A stretch of 64,000 nt of DNA from Anaerolineales bacterium (GTDB taxonomy: Bacteria; Chloroflexota; Anaerolineae; Anaerolineales; Villigracilaceae), in contig CP129480.1 in assembly GCA_030583885.1 (NCBI GenBank), positions 3,412,714-3,476,713 on the forward strand, written 5' to 3'. The notes beneath the pieces are model-generated. The model did not search any database and was not told where the DNA came from. It worked only from the letters and a program-made list of their open reading frames with translations. Positions within the stretch are counted from its first letter, which is position 1. Each line of letters opens with the position of its first letter. Shown piece by piece: positions 1 to 9,717 of this stretch. The position numbers and the translations under genes are program-made.

Positions 1-695
1 TTCAAAGAGGTGCGGAATTCCGGCGGCAGCGGCTGGGTCTTCTTTCTTTGCACGCCAGACTTTGCCGATTTTTCACCTTTTTGGTTTTCATCCACAGGCA
101 CAGGCGTGGACAAAACCACAGGCGGAGCTTCGCCGGCAATTTGCAACAACCAGGCTTCGAGTTTGGACCAGAAGCCAAGGCCCGTTGCCGCCGTGAGAAG
201 CCAAAGGAGAAAGAGTACAAGCGTGCCGCCCAACCCTCCGAGGGAACGCCATGCAAAGGTGGCAAGCCCCCAGCCAAGGCGTCCGCCGTCCATGCCGGAC
301 TCTGCCCGGAAGAGGTTGTTGCCTCCAATAACGGCAAGCAAGCCCAGGGTCAGGAGAGAGGCGAGCTCAAGGGAAATAAGCCGCCCCCAACGCACCTCAT
401 CCCGATCCCGTTTGAGAAGCGAGTATCCAAAATATCCAATGCCAAAGATGACCAGCAAACTTCCCCAGCCAAACCAGAGACGAAGCAGGCTGGCAAAAGG
501 CGTAAGGATGATGCCGTCTGTAAATTCCCACACGGCCAGCAGTGACATCAATGCGAACGCGATCAACACCACGCCAATGGCGTCGCGCAGAAAACGGCCA
601 AACTGCATGTAAAAACCGGCAAGACGCTCCAGCCAATCGTTTGGCGATTCGGTCTGAGGGTATTGTCTTTTGCGGGTGTCCGAGGATTGCGGCAT
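1..695 (-). CDS. ftsK: DNA translocase FtsK/SpoIIIE, N-terminal part (cut by window edge)
   Basis: The frame stays open from an ATG at 695 to base 1, giving 231 codons of a longer gene. The product opens with a polar stretch (MPQSSDTRKRQYPQ) followed by four hydrophobic segments at about residues 35-55, 65-90, 100-120 and 145-170, then a Pro/Lys-rich linker. This is the membrane-anchor plus linker layout of FtsK/SpoIIIE, the hexameric DNA pump that clears chromosome DNA from the division septum. The RecA-like motor and gamma domain lie outside the window. The start follows the S1-protein stop by 5 nt, with GGAG 8 nt upstream, so the two are co-transcribed. A different four-helix membrane protein cannot be excluded without the motor. 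Confidence 0.75.
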   Translation of the reverse strand, partial: MPQSSDTRKRQYPQTESPNDWLERLAGFYMQFGRFLRDAIGVVLIAFALMSLLAVWEFTDGIILTPFASLLRLWFGWGSLLVIFGIGYFGYSLLKRDRDEVRWGRLISLELASLLTLGLLAVIGGNNLFRAESGMDGGRLGWGLATFAWRSLGGLGGTLVLFLLWLLTAATGLGFWSKLEAWLLQIAGEAPPVVLSTPVPVDENQKGEKSAKSGVQRKKTQPLPPEFRTSL

Positions 696-700
696 GGGGG

Positions 701-1669
701 TTACGCTCCGCGAAGCCTCATGCTCAAGCCCATGCGCTGATGGGCCGCATCCAAATGCAGGATACGCACTTGAACCTGCTGCCCCTCGGAAAGGAATTCC
801 TTGAGCGGCCTGCCCTCGGCCTGTGGAATTTCGGAGATATGAATGAGACCTTCCACCCCTGCCTCCAGACGGGCGAATGCGCCAAAGGAAAGTACGCTGG
901 TGATGATTGCAGATTGTATGCTGCCATCCGGAAACTCAACCGACGCGTTCTGCCAGGGATTGGGCAGGAGCCGTTTCAGGCTCAGCGCCACGCGGCAACG
1001 TTCGGGTGCAAGGTCCAGCACTTGCACGTCTATCGTACTGCCCAGATTGACGATTTGAGAGGGATGGGAAACGCGTCCCCACGATAATTCCGAAATGTGA
1101 ATCAACCCTTCCACGCCGCCGAGGTCAATGAACACACCGAAGTCCGTGATATTGGTAACCTTGCCCTGAACATTCTGTCCAGCCCGCAATGCCTCGAATA
1201 TCTCTGCACGTTTGCCCGGCTCCGATTGCGCCGCGCGTTCCGAAAAAACCACGCGCCCATCCTCCGGCACACATTCGATCACCTTCAAACGAAGCGAACG
1301 TCCGACGTATGCTTCCAGGTCATGCTCGCGGTCAGGATATTCCACTTTTCCGGATAAGGCCACCAAATGCGAAAATGGCACAAAGCCATACATGCCATCG
1401 CCCTCGACGAGCAAGCCGCCGCGATTATGGCCGGTGACCATCAGGTCAACGATCTGGTCGCGCAGATACAAGTCCTTGACCTGCGTCCAGTCGGCAGGTT
1501 TTTTCTCTGAGAACGCACCTTTCGGCTCCCCACCGACATCGGGCTTGCTCCCGGCAAAATGAGCCGGGGGAAACGCCGACGAGCGATTCTCCTCCGCCAG
1601 AACCGACGACCACCAGCCATCATCTATCACTGGCATCGGATTTTCATACCTTCTTTTTGTGTCAGCCAT
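701..1669 (-). CDS. S1 RNA-binding domain protein (ribosomal protein S1-like), three S1 repeats
   Basis: This 322-residue protein has three S1 (OB-fold) RNA-binding repeats at about 70-145, 164-233 and 247-320. The second is the best preserved, with the typical 'FGVFIDLGGVEGLIHISEL' core. Ribosomal protein S1 carries four to six repeats, so this is a short S1-like protein that may assist mRNA binding on the 30S subunit or act in RNA turnover. The ATG at 1669 was chosen over an upstream TTG because AGAAGGAG lies 6 nt before it. It is followed after 5 nt by ftsK. The first 60 residues are low in recognisable structure. Confidence 0.85.
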   Translation of the reverse strand: MADTKRRYENPMPVIDDGWWSSVLAEENRSSAFPPAHFAGSKPDVGGEPKGAFSEKKPADWTQVKDLYLRDQIVDLMVTGHNRGGLLVEGDGMYGFVPFSHLVALSGKVEYPDREHDLEAYVGRSLRLKVIECVPEDGRVVFSERAAQSEPGKRAEIFEALRAGQNVQGKVTNITDFGVFIDLGGVEGLIHISELSWGRVSHPSQIVNLGSTIDVQVLDLAPERCRVALSLKRLLPNPWQNASVEFPDGSIQSAIITSVLSFGAFARLEAGVEGLIHISEIPQAEGRPLKEFLSEGQQVQVRILHLDAAHQRMGLSMRLRGA

Positions 1670-1700
1670 GATCGGCTCCTTCTCATACTTCAAAATACGT

Positions 1701-3611
1701 TCATTGATCTTGAAGGTTCACTTCCATCTCGAGGATCGCTTTCGCAACAGCCTCCACGGCGACGCGCTGTTTTCGGTACAGGTCGGCTTCAGACATCGCC
1801 AATCTGGCGGCGACATCCCGCACCTTGCGCCCCTCGATAAATTTCATTTCAAGGATATTGTACAGTATCCACTCCGTTGTAAACTTTCGATCACCCCGCG
1901 GTTTAACCTGATCCACAGCACGGCGCAATAAAGCCCGCAATGCATTTGCGGTATTGCCGTCATCTTTTTCGGCAAGTTCACGCACAACTTGAAGTTTCGT
2001 CAAGGGGTTATTCGTAAATTTGGGTCCGCCCCAATAATGCGTCAGCGCATCCTTGACCCAATTGGCAAGGTCTGCCTCCTGCGGCAGCGGCTCCGCCAGC
2101 AGACTCGCGCGCGTATCATAACGTCCTGCCGCACGCAGCCGCTGGATCATTTCCACCTGCGGTTGTAGATCTGCCAGGGAACGGAACACGCGCAATTGGA
2201 GTTGACGGTCTTCCAGCGCTATCGCGGCACGGTCTGCCAGCAGCCACAAGGCATCGCGCTGATCGTGTTCCAATGTCTGCCTCTCCCCTTTTGCAACACC
2301 GAGCAAGCCGAGCAGTGGAGGCAGTTCATCGCGGTCCATTTCCGGATGTCTGCGGCGATGCAATGGCAAGACAAAAAAGCTGCCCCATTGGAACTCGCGC
2401 CGCGTGTCGCCGTTGACCTGTTCAAGGGCTTCGGTTAAACCCTCCTGGTCGAGCAAGGCACGGTTTCCCGCCACAACAATGGGAGATAAGATCTCATCGT
2501 CCAGCGCGGCAACAAAAGCAGATGGAGATTGCAAATGGTCGCGCACAGCCGCAAGGACTGCCTCAAGGAATTGCTGTAGATCGCCCTCTGTGAGCAAACG
2601 CTCCTCGATGTTTTGGAGCAATTCCAATTCACTGCGGTCGCCCCCGAAAAACAACCAGCGCTCCCAGAGAGGCGCGGCAAATGTGATGGCATGTTCGAGC
2701 AGCAGGATGGTTGCCACCACAGTAAACGGGACAAAGGCGTTATAAGGCGTGCCGAGTACCTCCCCGCCGCGCCGGACAACCGTCATCAAGCCAAGGGCGG
2801 CAGAGGCGGTTACCGGTCCGCGCATGATCCACTTGACCAGACGGCTTTTTATTACGCGGTCCGGCCATGAAACTCCAAAGAAGGCCACTGCATACGCCAT
2901 CACGATCACCAATGCGCCAACCAGCAAATTAATGACAGTTGCCGCGCCCCAAAAGAGATATTGATGCTGCGCAGCAAGTCCATACCCAAATAATAAATAG
3001 GGATACGAACCGAGCGCGGGGGCTGTGGCGCCCGCCATCAAATACAACATGCGGCGGCGTCCCGAACGTGTCAGCATGAGACTGTAAGCGCGCGCAAAAT
3101 TCACCCCCGCCCACACCATCGCCGAGACGTAAAAAAGCGTGAAGACTTCCGTCCATGCCGTGCGCACGAGAAACGGAGCCGGCTTCCCATCCGGGATGAA
3201 ATCGCCGACCAAATGTCCAAATGCAAGCAACAGGAGGAAACCAGCTGAAACAACATACATGCCGCGCACGGCCACCCGACGGCGTCCACGCGAAGGACGC
3301 CCGGCCGTCACAAGCAGCGCATCAGAGAGATGAAGATATGCCGCCGGGAGAAAAACAATTCCAAACCACTGCAAACGCAGCAACAGATCGATCGCCCCGC
3401 TCGACAACGATTTATCCTGCAGGCCTTCGGAGGTGAAAACCACCACCACGCAAAGCAAAATGATCGCAAACGAACGCGCCACCCTATCGCGCAAATTGAA
3501 CGAAAGCGCATAGAGAAAAAGCGAAAACGCTGTGATGGCGATCCCCGCCGTCAGTATCTGGTTGAGCGTCTGGATCCCCGCCAGAAACGTATCCGACCAA
3601 CCGTTAATCAT
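1701..3611 (-). CDS. Membrane sensor protein: multi-TM N-terminus, GAF-like domain, helical C-terminus, no kinase
   Basis: The 636-residue product begins with about eight to nine hydrophobic helices (residues 15 to about 315), an arrangement like the 7TM region of histidine-kinase-type sensors. A GAF-like segment follows (about 330-490), then a charged helical C-terminal part (about 505-636) ending in a possible helix-turn-helix-like stretch (VRDVAARLAMSEADLYRKQ). No H-box, ATP-binding, GGDEF or EAL motif is visible, so output must come from the C-terminal helices or a partner. It lies 31 nt upstream of the S1-protein start and shares its orientation. The exact signal is unknown. Confidence 0.6.
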   Translation of the reverse strand: MINGWSDTFLAGIQTLNQILTAGIAITAFSLFLYALSFNLRDRVARSFAIILLCVVVVFTSEGLQDKSLSSGAIDLLLRLQWFGIVFLPAAYLHLSDALLVTAGRPSRGRRRVAVRGMYVVSAGFLLLLAFGHLVGDFIPDGKPAPFLVRTAWTEVFTLFYVSAMVWAGVNFARAYSLMLTRSGRRRMLYLMAGATAPALGSYPYLLFGYGLAAQHQYLFWGAATVINLLVGALVIVMAYAVAFFGVSWPDRVIKSRLVKWIMRGPVTASAALGLMTVVRRGGEVLGTPYNAFVPFTVVATILLLEHAITFAAPLWERWLFFGGDRSELELLQNIEERLLTEGDLQQFLEAVLAAVRDHLQSPSAFVAALDDEILSPIVVAGNRALLDQEGLTEALEQVNGDTRREFQWGSFFVLPLHRRRHPEMDRDELPPLLGLLGVAKGERQTLEHDQRDALWLLADRAAIALEDRQLQLRVFRSLADLQPQVEMIQRLRAAGRYDTRASLLAEPLPQEADLANWVKDALTHYWGGPKFTNNPLTKLQVVRELAEKDDGNTANALRALLRRAVDQVKPRGDRKFTTEWILYNILEMKFIEGRKVRDVAARLAMSEADLYRKQRVAVEAVAKAILEMEVNLQDQ

Positions 3612-3660
3612 GGAAACCCTTCCAATAAATTTTTACAGCGCGGACATCACCGCAGCCGGT

Positions 3661-4200
3661 CTACTTTAATGCCTTTGCAAAAAATAAAGCCACATCCTGA
3701 TTGATGTAATAATGGTCATTATACCCGCAGAACTCATACCCGAACTTTTGCGCAAGACGGATGACAGGGACATTCTTCGACTGCATCTCCAGGATGAGGC
3801 GACGATGCGATCTGGACTCCGCCCACTCCTGCCCGGCCGCCAATAAAGCGCTGCCCACGCCCTGGCGACGGCGTGCCGCATCCACCACAATATCCGTGAT
3901 CCAAACCACTGAGGCGGTTCCCCGTTCAAGCAGGCTAATGTACCCCACAGGGTCACGATCAATAAAAGCAGTGTACATCATGGACTTCCGCACCCAGTCA
4001 TCGGCAAGCGCGAACTGATTATGCGGATATTCCACAGTGATGGAACGCGGCAAGCGCACCTCGCGGAAGGTGGTTGTCACCTGTCCTGCGTCGCGGCGCA
4101 ATTCCAATTGCCAGACCGCCTCGCTGATAATGGAATGATCGATGGCCATTAAGCGGGAAAGATCAGGCGCAATGGTGGGGCGAAGTTGAATTTCAGACAT
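3661..4200 (-). CDS. GNAT-family N-acetyltransferase
   Basis: A 179-residue protein with the GNAT fold. The acetyl-CoA pyrophosphate loop is visible as 'RRRQGVGSALL' near residue 112, preceded by the beta-4 strand 'VWITDIVVDAAR' and followed by 'RLILEMQSKNVPVIRLAQKFGYEFCGYNDHY', typical of motif B. The acceptor substrate cannot be told from sequence. The ATG at 4200 (MSEIQLRP) is preferred to a codon 51 nt upstream because the family alignment begins here; an AAGGAAC sits about 14 nt upstream, so the ribosome site is weak. It lies 19 nt downstream of the next membrane gene. Confidence 0.85.
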   Translation of the reverse strand: MSEIQLRPTIAPDLSRLMAIDHSIISEAVWQLELRRDAGQVTTTFREVRLPRSITVEYPHNQFALADDWVRKSMMYTAFIDRDPVGYISLLERGTASVVWITDIVVDAARRRQGVGSALLAAGQEWAESRSHRRLILEMQSKNVPVIRLAQKFGYEFCGYNDHYYINQDVALFFAKALK

Positions 4201-4219
4201 GAATAATAATTCCGTTCCT

Positions 4220-4900
4220 TTATTGTAATGGTACAACCCGCAGCTGCACAATGCAGGCGGGCAATATCTGCCCCTGATTATCGATTACCACAAGCCGCAA
4301 TTGATAATCACCGGGGGTTAAAGCAGTGGTGTCCCAACGCCCCAGGGAACTGTCATTGACGATTGCACGTCCGGCGGAAATGGTCACCCAGGTATCGCTT
4401 CCAAGAGGCGCAACCTCATATTTATAGAATCCAAAATTCGGAATATTGACCGTACCGGCCAATTCGATGGCACCTTTTATTTCATCCCCCGCCTGAGGGA
4501 AAGTGATCATGATCTGATTTGGAATGCAGCCTGTATTGTCCACCGTTTCCGCCTGTGGAGGCAGGCTGGAGAATTGGGTCATCATTTCCGCAGATAGCGT
4601 GCCTGTCGGCCTAGAGATAAAGTCAAGCGTGGGTGTGGTGAGAAAAAAATCCGAGGGGAGTCCGGGGATGATAAAGGATGCCATAAAAAACTCGACACAG
4701 AACAGCATGGTGATGATGGAAGAAATTGCAATCGACCGTCCAAGCCGGCGGGCGGAGAATTCACGTTCCAGGCTGAAAACAGCAATCCGCCACTCCTGCC
4801 ACGAACGCCATGCCCATCGAAAGGAGAACATGCCGGCAATTGCCAGCAGGATATAGATCAGCACCTCATAAGAGGCGAGGAACCTGTAAAATTCTGCCAT
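4220..4900 (-). CDS. Two-helix membrane protein with C-terminal extracytoplasmic beta domain
   Basis: The 226-residue product has hydrophobic helices at about 10-30 and 55-80 joined by a charged loop (WQEWRIAVFSLEREFSARR), then about 140 residues outside the membrane. The latter part (ITFPQAGDEIKGAIELAGTV ... PGDYQLRLVVID) reads like an Ig/fibronectin-type sandwich. No catalytic motif is seen and the function is unknown. It follows punA by 11 nt on the same strand, so it is probably co-transcribed. Confidence 0.6.
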   Translation of the reverse strand: MAEFYRFLASYEVLIYILLAIAGMFSFRWAWRSWQEWRIAVFSLEREFSARRLGRSIAISSIITMLFCVEFFMASFIIPGLPSDFFLTTPTLDFISRPTGTLSAEMMTQFSSLPPQAETVDNTGCIPNQIMITFPQAGDEIKGAIELAGTVNIPNFGFYKYEVAPLGSDTWVTISAGRAIVNDSSLGRWDTTALTPGDYQLRLVVIDNQGQILPACIVQLRVVPLQ

Positions 4901-4911
4901 TCGTGAGATTT

Positions 4912-5748
4912 TTACAATCCGCGCAAGACACCGCGGATTATCTTTTCGACTTTGGGGGTGATTACTTTTCCTGCCTCAATGACCTCTTCATGAGTTGTGA
5001 TCGTGGAACCGTCCAGGTTGGCCTTGTTGCTGATGCCTGAAAGTCCAAGCACGCGCATGTTTCCATGACGCGCAATAATCACTTCCGGCACCGTGGACAT
5101 CCCCACTGCATCCGCACCCGCAAGCCGCAAAAAGCGCAAATCAGCGGGTGACTCAAACGATGGTCCACTCAAGCCTGCGTAGACTCCCTCGCGCAGGGTG
5201 ATCTTACCTTCCTTTGCAATTTTGCGTGCAAGATTGCAGTAATCACGGTCATACGGCTGGCTCATATCCGGAAAGCGCGGACCGATCTCATCCAAGTTTG
5301 GTCCCATGAGCGGGTTGAGACCAGACATGCCCATAAGGTTAAGCTGGTCGGTAATCAACATAACATCGCCGGGATTGAAATCAGGATGCACCCCGCCTGC
5401 GGCATTTGTGACAATCATAGAGGAAATTCCAAGGCGCTGCATGACACGCACGGGCAGGGTAATCTCTCCCATGGTGTACCCTTCGTAATAATGGATGCGC
5501 CCCTGCATAACCAGCACGGGCCTGCCTTCCAGCTCGCCAATCACAAAACGCCCGACATGTCCGTGAACGGTGGAGACGGGGAAGTTGGCCAGGTCACTAT
5601 AAGGGATGTGAACGGCTCCTTGAACAGAATCAGCCAGACCGTTAAGTCCAGACCCGAGGATGATCCCCACAACAGGCTGGATTGATATCCGTCTTTTAAT
5701 CGTTTGCACAATTTCGTCAATTTGGGAAAGGGAAATATAAGTTTGCAT
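4912..5748 (-). CDS. punA: Purine nucleoside phosphorylase
   Basis: The 278-residue enzyme cleaves purine nucleosides with phosphate to free base and (deoxy)ribose-1-phosphate in purine salvage. It matches the trimeric PNP type: phosphate-binding 'GIILGSGLNGLA' near residue 30, 'STVHGHVGRFVIG' near 60, the signature 'IVTNAAGGVHPDFNPGDVMLI' near 110-130, 'GPSFESPAD', 'GADAVGMSTVPE' and 'GISNKAN' near 240. Length fits the family (about 270-290). Hypoxanthine phosphoribosyltransferase (51.4 kb) could use the freed base. The short inverted repeat GATACcctGTATC just upstream (5754-5766) may be regulatory. Confidence 0.93.
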   Translation of the reverse strand: MQTYISLSQIDEIVQTIKRRISIQPVVGIILGSGLNGLADSVQGAVHIPYSDLANFPVSTVHGHVGRFVIGELEGRPVLVMQGRIHYYEGYTMGEITLPVRVMQRLGISSMIVTNAAGGVHPDFNPGDVMLITDQLNLMGMSGLNPLMGPNLDEIGPRFPDMSQPYDRDYCNLARKIAKEGKITLREGVYAGLSGPSFESPADLRFLRLAGADAVGMSTVPEVIIARHGNMRVLGLSGISNKANLDGSTITTHEEVIEAGKVITPKVEKIIRGVLRGL

Positions 5749-6194
5749 TTTTGATACCCTGTATCAGTATTATTGAAACGGTCACATCCCCACCGAAAGA
5801 CCGATTTACGTTGGGATTATATCAGAAATCACCATGGATACTTGCGGGCGAATTGCACTCATGGTTTATTAGACGCGTCAAAGTTGAGATTCAAATTGGC
5901 TGCATGGCATCAAATTTATCCCGGGACGCAGAAAAAAAGGAACTCTGATGCTATCTCCGACCACAACGAAATGCCCACCCGCCAATGCATCGGTGGTACA
6001 ATCCTGCATGAGCCCGGTCAATTGGGCGAATACGAGCATAAAACCATGAGTTTGCACCGCGCGATTGGCGCAAAATCTTGGAGGGCATCCCACCCCAGCA
6101 AGATTCCATCCATCTTATCCGTCACCACCAGGCGAGATGGGACGGCGGCTGTCCAGCCGGCTTGTACAGGGGAAATTCCTTTGCAGCATAATCC
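5749..6194. other. Intergenic region between divergent punA and the diguanylate cyclase
   Basis: These 446 bases hold no gene I can support. Open frames on both strands are short, lack ribosome sites and have unremarkable composition. On the minus strand two adjacent frames (roughly 5878-6093 and 6018-6224) give protein-like runs that would join by a frameshift, so a decayed gene is possible, but I recognise no family. Both flanking genes start outward from here, so promoters for punA and the cyclase should lie inside; no convincing -35/-10 pair was picked out. Confidence 0.4.
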
Positions 6195-7745
6195 ATGAGC
6201 AAAAAATCGAATAGATTTGGCCACGACCCGCAGGAAAACCTGGTATCGCTCATGCCTGCCTTGCTGGCAGGCATGAGCACCCTGTCCCTGACAGTTATCA
6301 CAACCATCCTGTTATACCCTGCTGCAGATTCTGTCATACTGATTGGATACGCCATTGTCGGATGTGTTTATCTTGCGTGCTACTACTGGCTCTATACCAT
6401 TTCCCCCAACAAAACATTGCATGCCTGGATAAATGCCGCGATTGTCGGCCTCGGATTGGGCGTGCTCACGTACTTAATCCCGCAAGAACTTCACTACCTG
6501 ATATATACCCTGGTATTTATAGCGGTCCTGTCCATATCCGTCATTTCGAGGCGCGGACCCGCCTATTTATTGATCATGACGATCACCGCGTTCCATGTCG
6601 CCCATCTTATCGAAGCGGCCATGCCCTTGAATGAACTGGTGATACACGGCGGACTGGTCGTTGCCACCATCATCACAGCCGAAACCATTCAACAACTCAA
6701 AAAACTTTCGCAAAATCAGATGAACCGCCTCGAGGTCATTAACAGAATCAGCGAAAATATCGTTTCAACAATCGAAACAAAACAACTCCTTTCGCTGCTC
6801 AATGCGGCGTTCCAAAATGCACTGGATGCAGATACCTACTACATCGGCATTCAAAAAGGCGATGAATTGCATATGGAGCTCTTCTACGACGATGGGGAAT
6901 ATTTCAGCGATGTCCGTGTCAAGATGGAAGGGACGCTATCGAGCTGGGTCATCAAGAACCAAAAACCACTTTTCCTGCCTGATTTGCGCACCACCGTAAA
7001 ACTGGAGGGCGTAAATTTCGTACTCCTGGGTAAACCAAAAGGGTCCCTCTCCTGGATGGGGGTGCCCATGAAAGGCTCACATGTAAACGGCGTCATGGCC
7101 ATCGCATCCTACCGCCCCAACGCATTTAACAGAAGCGACCATGAACTGCTTTCCAACATTGCCCAGCGCGCCACGCTCGCCCTCGACAACACGTATCGCC
7201 ACGCACTTGTGGAGGAACAGGCACGGTTGGACAGCCTTACCCGCGTTTACAACCACGGCTACTTTATTCAAAGACTGAGGGAACAAGCCGAAGACTGCCG
7301 GGCACAGGCCCAGCCTCTCAGTTTGATCATGCTGGATATTGATTACTTCAAACAGTATAACGACATCCATGGACATCTCGTCGGAGATGAAATGCTGATC
7401 AACCTCTGTACTACCATTCGCAGTCATATTAAACAGACGGATGCCGTCGGACGCTGGGGCGGGGAGGAATTCGCCATCTCACTTCCAAACTCCGACGGGG
7501 AACAAGCCCTTCAAGTGGCGGAGCGCATTCGTGAAACACTGGCATCCATCAAAGTGAAGACCAACAAACTTGCCGATGCTCCAAGCCCCACCGTCAGCAT
7601 GGGCATTGCCGTGTACCCCACTGAAACCAGCGACATAACAAAACTCATTGACCTTGCCGACAGCCGCCTATATATCGCAAAAGAACGCGGGCGCAATCAG
7701 ATCGAACCCGCGCCCGCGTCTCACGAAAACATAAAATCGAATTAA
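6195..7745 (+). CDS. Membrane-bound GAF-GGDEF diguanylate cyclase
   Basis: The 516-residue protein should make cyclic di-GMP from two GTP. About six hydrophobic helices fill residues 20-170, a coiled segment leads into a GAF sensor (about 195-335), and a GGDEF domain covers about 345-505. The active-site signature is 'RWGGEEF' near residue 420, and the upstream nucleotide-binding part 'LDSLTRVYNHGYF' and 'LIMLDIDYFKQYND' is intact, so catalysis is expected. The allosteric inhibition site (RxxD five residues before GGDEF) reads KQTD, so product inhibition may be weak or absent. It converges with ltaE, 4 nt apart. Confidence 0.92.
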   Translation: MSKKSNRFGHDPQENLVSLMPALLAGMSTLSLTVITTILLYPAADSVILIGYAIVGCVYLACYYWLYTISPNKTLHAWINAAIVGLGLGVLTYLIPQELHYLIYTLVFIAVLSISVISRRGPAYLLIMTITAFHVAHLIEAAMPLNELVIHGGLVVATIITAETIQQLKKLSQNQMNRLEVINRISENIVSTIETKQLLSLLNAAFQNALDADTYYIGIQKGDELHMELFYDDGEYFSDVRVKMEGTLSSWVIKNQKPLFLPDLRTTVKLEGVNFVLLGKPKGSLSWMGVPMKGSHVNGVMAIASYRPNAFNRSDHELLSNIAQRATLALDNTYRHALVEEQARLDSLTRVYNHGYFIQRLREQAEDCRAQAQPLSLIMLDIDYFKQYNDIHGHLVGDEMLINLCTTIRSHIKQTDAVGRWGGEEFAISLPNSDGEQALQVAERIRETLASIKVKTNKLADAPSPTVSMGIAVYPTETSDITKLIDLADSRLYIAKERGRNQIEPAPASHENIKSN

Positions 7746-7749
7746 TGGT

Positions 7750-8796
7750 TTATCGCAACACTGCGGCAAACGCCTCTATCGTTTTCTCCACCCCGGCATC
7801 ATCCACCCAATAATGTGTGACCAGACGGAAACGGCGCGGACCGGACCAGTCCACCAGCACGCCATACTTCTTCACTTTTTCGACGATTTGAATCTCGGTC
7901 AACGTAACGTGATGCGCGAGATCAAAATAAACCATATTGGATGAACCCGCAGCCGCATCCAGTTTTAATCCCGTGACCTGCTTCAGCCCTTCGTATAGAT
8001 TCTTCGCCCGTGCATGGTCCTGCCCAAGCCGCCTCGTCATTTTCTCCAATGAGATCATGCCGGCCGCCGCCAGCACGCCCGCCTGACGCATCCCACCGCC
8101 CAGCATCTTCCTCAAATGACGCGCCCGAACAATGAACTTCCTCGTCCCAACCAGCATCGAACCGACTGGCGCGACCAGTCCCTTGCTCAAACAGAACATG
8201 ACCGAATCCGCAGGCGCGACCAACTTCTTCACATCCTCGCCCAGTGCCGCCGCCGCATTGAAGATGCGCGCGCCGTCAATGTGAAGAGACAGTCCATTCT
8301 CCTTCGCAAGCTCCCCGACCAGCGCTGTGTACTCGGCGGTCAACGGGATGCCGCCGCAAACATTCTGTGTGTTCTCGAGGCAAATGAGCCGCGTAATGGT
8401 GTGATGCACATCCTCGGTCTGGATGGAGGCGCGGATGTCCTCGAGCAGAAGCGTGCCATCGCGTTGATTCATCAGCGGGCGCGGATGGATCCCGCCCAAT
8501 GCAGACATCCCGCCCGCTTCGTTCATATACACATGGGATTTCTCCCCAACGATCACCTCGTCCCCGCGCTGGCAATGGACAAGCAGTGCAAGTAAATTAC
8601 CCATCGTGCCGGATGGGACAAAAAGCGAATCCTGCTTGCCGAGCATTGCGGCAGCCTGCTCTTGAAGTTTATTTACCGTGGGATCATCCATATAGACATC
8701 ATCCCCCACCTCCGCCTCCGCCATGGCCTCGCGCATTTCAGGCGTGGGCTTCGTGACAGTATCGGAACGAAGGTCCACATAATCCATTTCATTCAT
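7750..8796 (-). CDS. ltaE: Low-specificity L-threonine aldolase
   Basis: A 348-residue PLP enzyme of the beta-eliminating lyase group that splits L-threonine/L-allo-threonine into glycine and acetaldehyde. It starts with the family signature '[19 protein letters not shown]'. PLP contacts include Asp174 ('[10 protein letters not shown]') and the Schiff-base Lys205 ('[15 protein letters not shown]'). The start overlaps the rluD stop by 8 nt, with GGAGG 9 nt upstream, so translation is probably coupled. It is the last gene of the acetyltransferase-alr-lspA-rluD-ltaE run. Confidence 0.95.
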   Translation of the reverse strand: MNEMDYVDLRSDTVTKPTPEMREAMAEAEVGDDVYMDDPTVNKLQEQAAAMLGKQDSLFVPSGTMGNLLALLVHCQRGDEVIVGEKSHVYMNEAGGMSALGGIHPRPLMNQRDGTLLLEDIRASIQTEDVHHTITRLICLENTQNVCGGIPLTAEYTALVGELAKENGLSLHIDGARIFNAAAALGEDVKKLVAPADSVMFCLSKGLVAPVGSMLVGTRKFIVRARHLRKMLGGGMRQAGVLAAAGMISLEKMTRRLGQDHARAKNLYEGLKQVTGLKLDAAAGSSNMVYFDLAHHVTLTEIQIVEKVKKYGVLVDWSGPRRFRLVTHYWVDDAGVEKTIEAFAAVLR

Positions 8797-9715
8797 ATCG
8801 TTTCACCTCCTCCAGCACATTCTTTAATTCGTCCGGCAAACCTGCTTCAAATGTGCGTGGTTGTTTTTCGTTCGGCAAAAGGATCTTCAAGCGATACGCA
8901 TGCAGGAAATGCCGTTCGATCGTCGCGGTGACAGATCGTTTTCCATACACCGAATCACCCACAATCGGGCAGCCCAAAAACGCACAATGCAATCTGATCT
9001 GATGCGTACGCCCCGTCAACGGATGGAACTCCAAAAGGGTATGCTCCTTGAAGGATTCAAGCGTTTTATATTCACTGACCGCTTCGCGCCCCTTGCCCGG
9101 CGGAAGGACCGTCATCTTCTTGCGTTGTTTTGGGTCACGCCCAATGGCTGCTTCCACGCGTCCGGCTGGGGTGGGCGGCTTTCCATCCACCAATGCAAGA
9201 TAGGTCTTCTCAACCGTCCGCGAACGGAATTGGTCCTGCAGCCAGTTGTGCGCGCGTTCGTTTTTGGCAAGCACGATCAAACCCGATGTTTCCTTATCGA
9301 GCCGATGCACAAGCCCGGGGCGTTCCTCGCCGCCGATGCCTTCCATATGCGGGTCATAGCCCAACACGGCATTGACCAATGTGCCGGAAGCATGGCCCGC
9401 CGCTGGATGCACCACCATCCCCGCAGGCTTGTTGACCACGATCAGGTCGTCGTTCTCGAAAATAATGTCCAGCGGAATATCCTCGCCCGTCAACACCCCC
9501 GCTACTGGCGGAGGGACGCGCACCTCCACCTCTGCGCCTGCCTCGAGCGTTTGACCGGATTTCCTTGCGGCTGCCCCGTTAATAAGAACAAAGCCATCCG
9601 CAATCAATCCCTGCAACCGCGCGCGGGAAAATTCAGGCAAACGCGTTACAAGAAATTTATCGAGACGTTCCGCCTTTTCCCCATCGAATACAAGCTTTTC
9701 AAGCCGCTCGCTCAC
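8789..9715 (-). CDS. rluD: RluD-type 23S rRNA pseudouridine synthase
   Basis: The 308-residue enzyme isomerises uridines to pseudouridine in 23S rRNA. An N-terminal S4 RNA-binding domain (about 15-75, '[22 protein letters not shown]') precedes the synthase domain. The catalytic aspartate is Asp140 in '[19 protein letters not shown]', and the later '[13 protein letters not shown]' motif is intact. The target positions of the RluA/RluC/RluD group cannot be separated reliably by eye. It starts 2 nt after the lspA stop, the common lspA-rluD pairing. Confidence 0.93.
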   Translation of the reverse strand: MSERLEKLVFDGEKAERLDKFLVTRLPEFSRARLQGLIADGFVLINGAAARKSGQTLEAGAEVEVRVPPPVAGVLTGEDIPLDIIFENDDLIVVNKPAGMVVHPAAGHASGTLVNAVLGYDPHMEGIGGEERPGLVHRLDKETSGLIVLAKNERAHNWLQDQFRSRTVEKTYLALVDGKPPTPAGRVEAAIGRDPKQRKKMTVLPPGKGREAVSEYKTLESFKEHTLLEFHPLTGRTHQIRLHCAFLGCPIVGDSVYGKRSVTATIERHFLHAYRLKILLPNEKQPRTFEAGLPDELKNVLEEVKRYE

Positions 9716-9717
9716 AT

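Noticed and set aside
5773..6198. Plus-strand 141-codon frame between punA and the cyclase.
   Set aside because: No ribosome site, no recognisable domain, and it overlaps the cyclase start; composition looks non-coding.
8116..8595. Long plus-strand frame opposite ltaE, and similar long frames opposite alr, pdhA and ppdK.
   Set aside because: They are antisense shadows of strongly conserved enzymes on the other strand.
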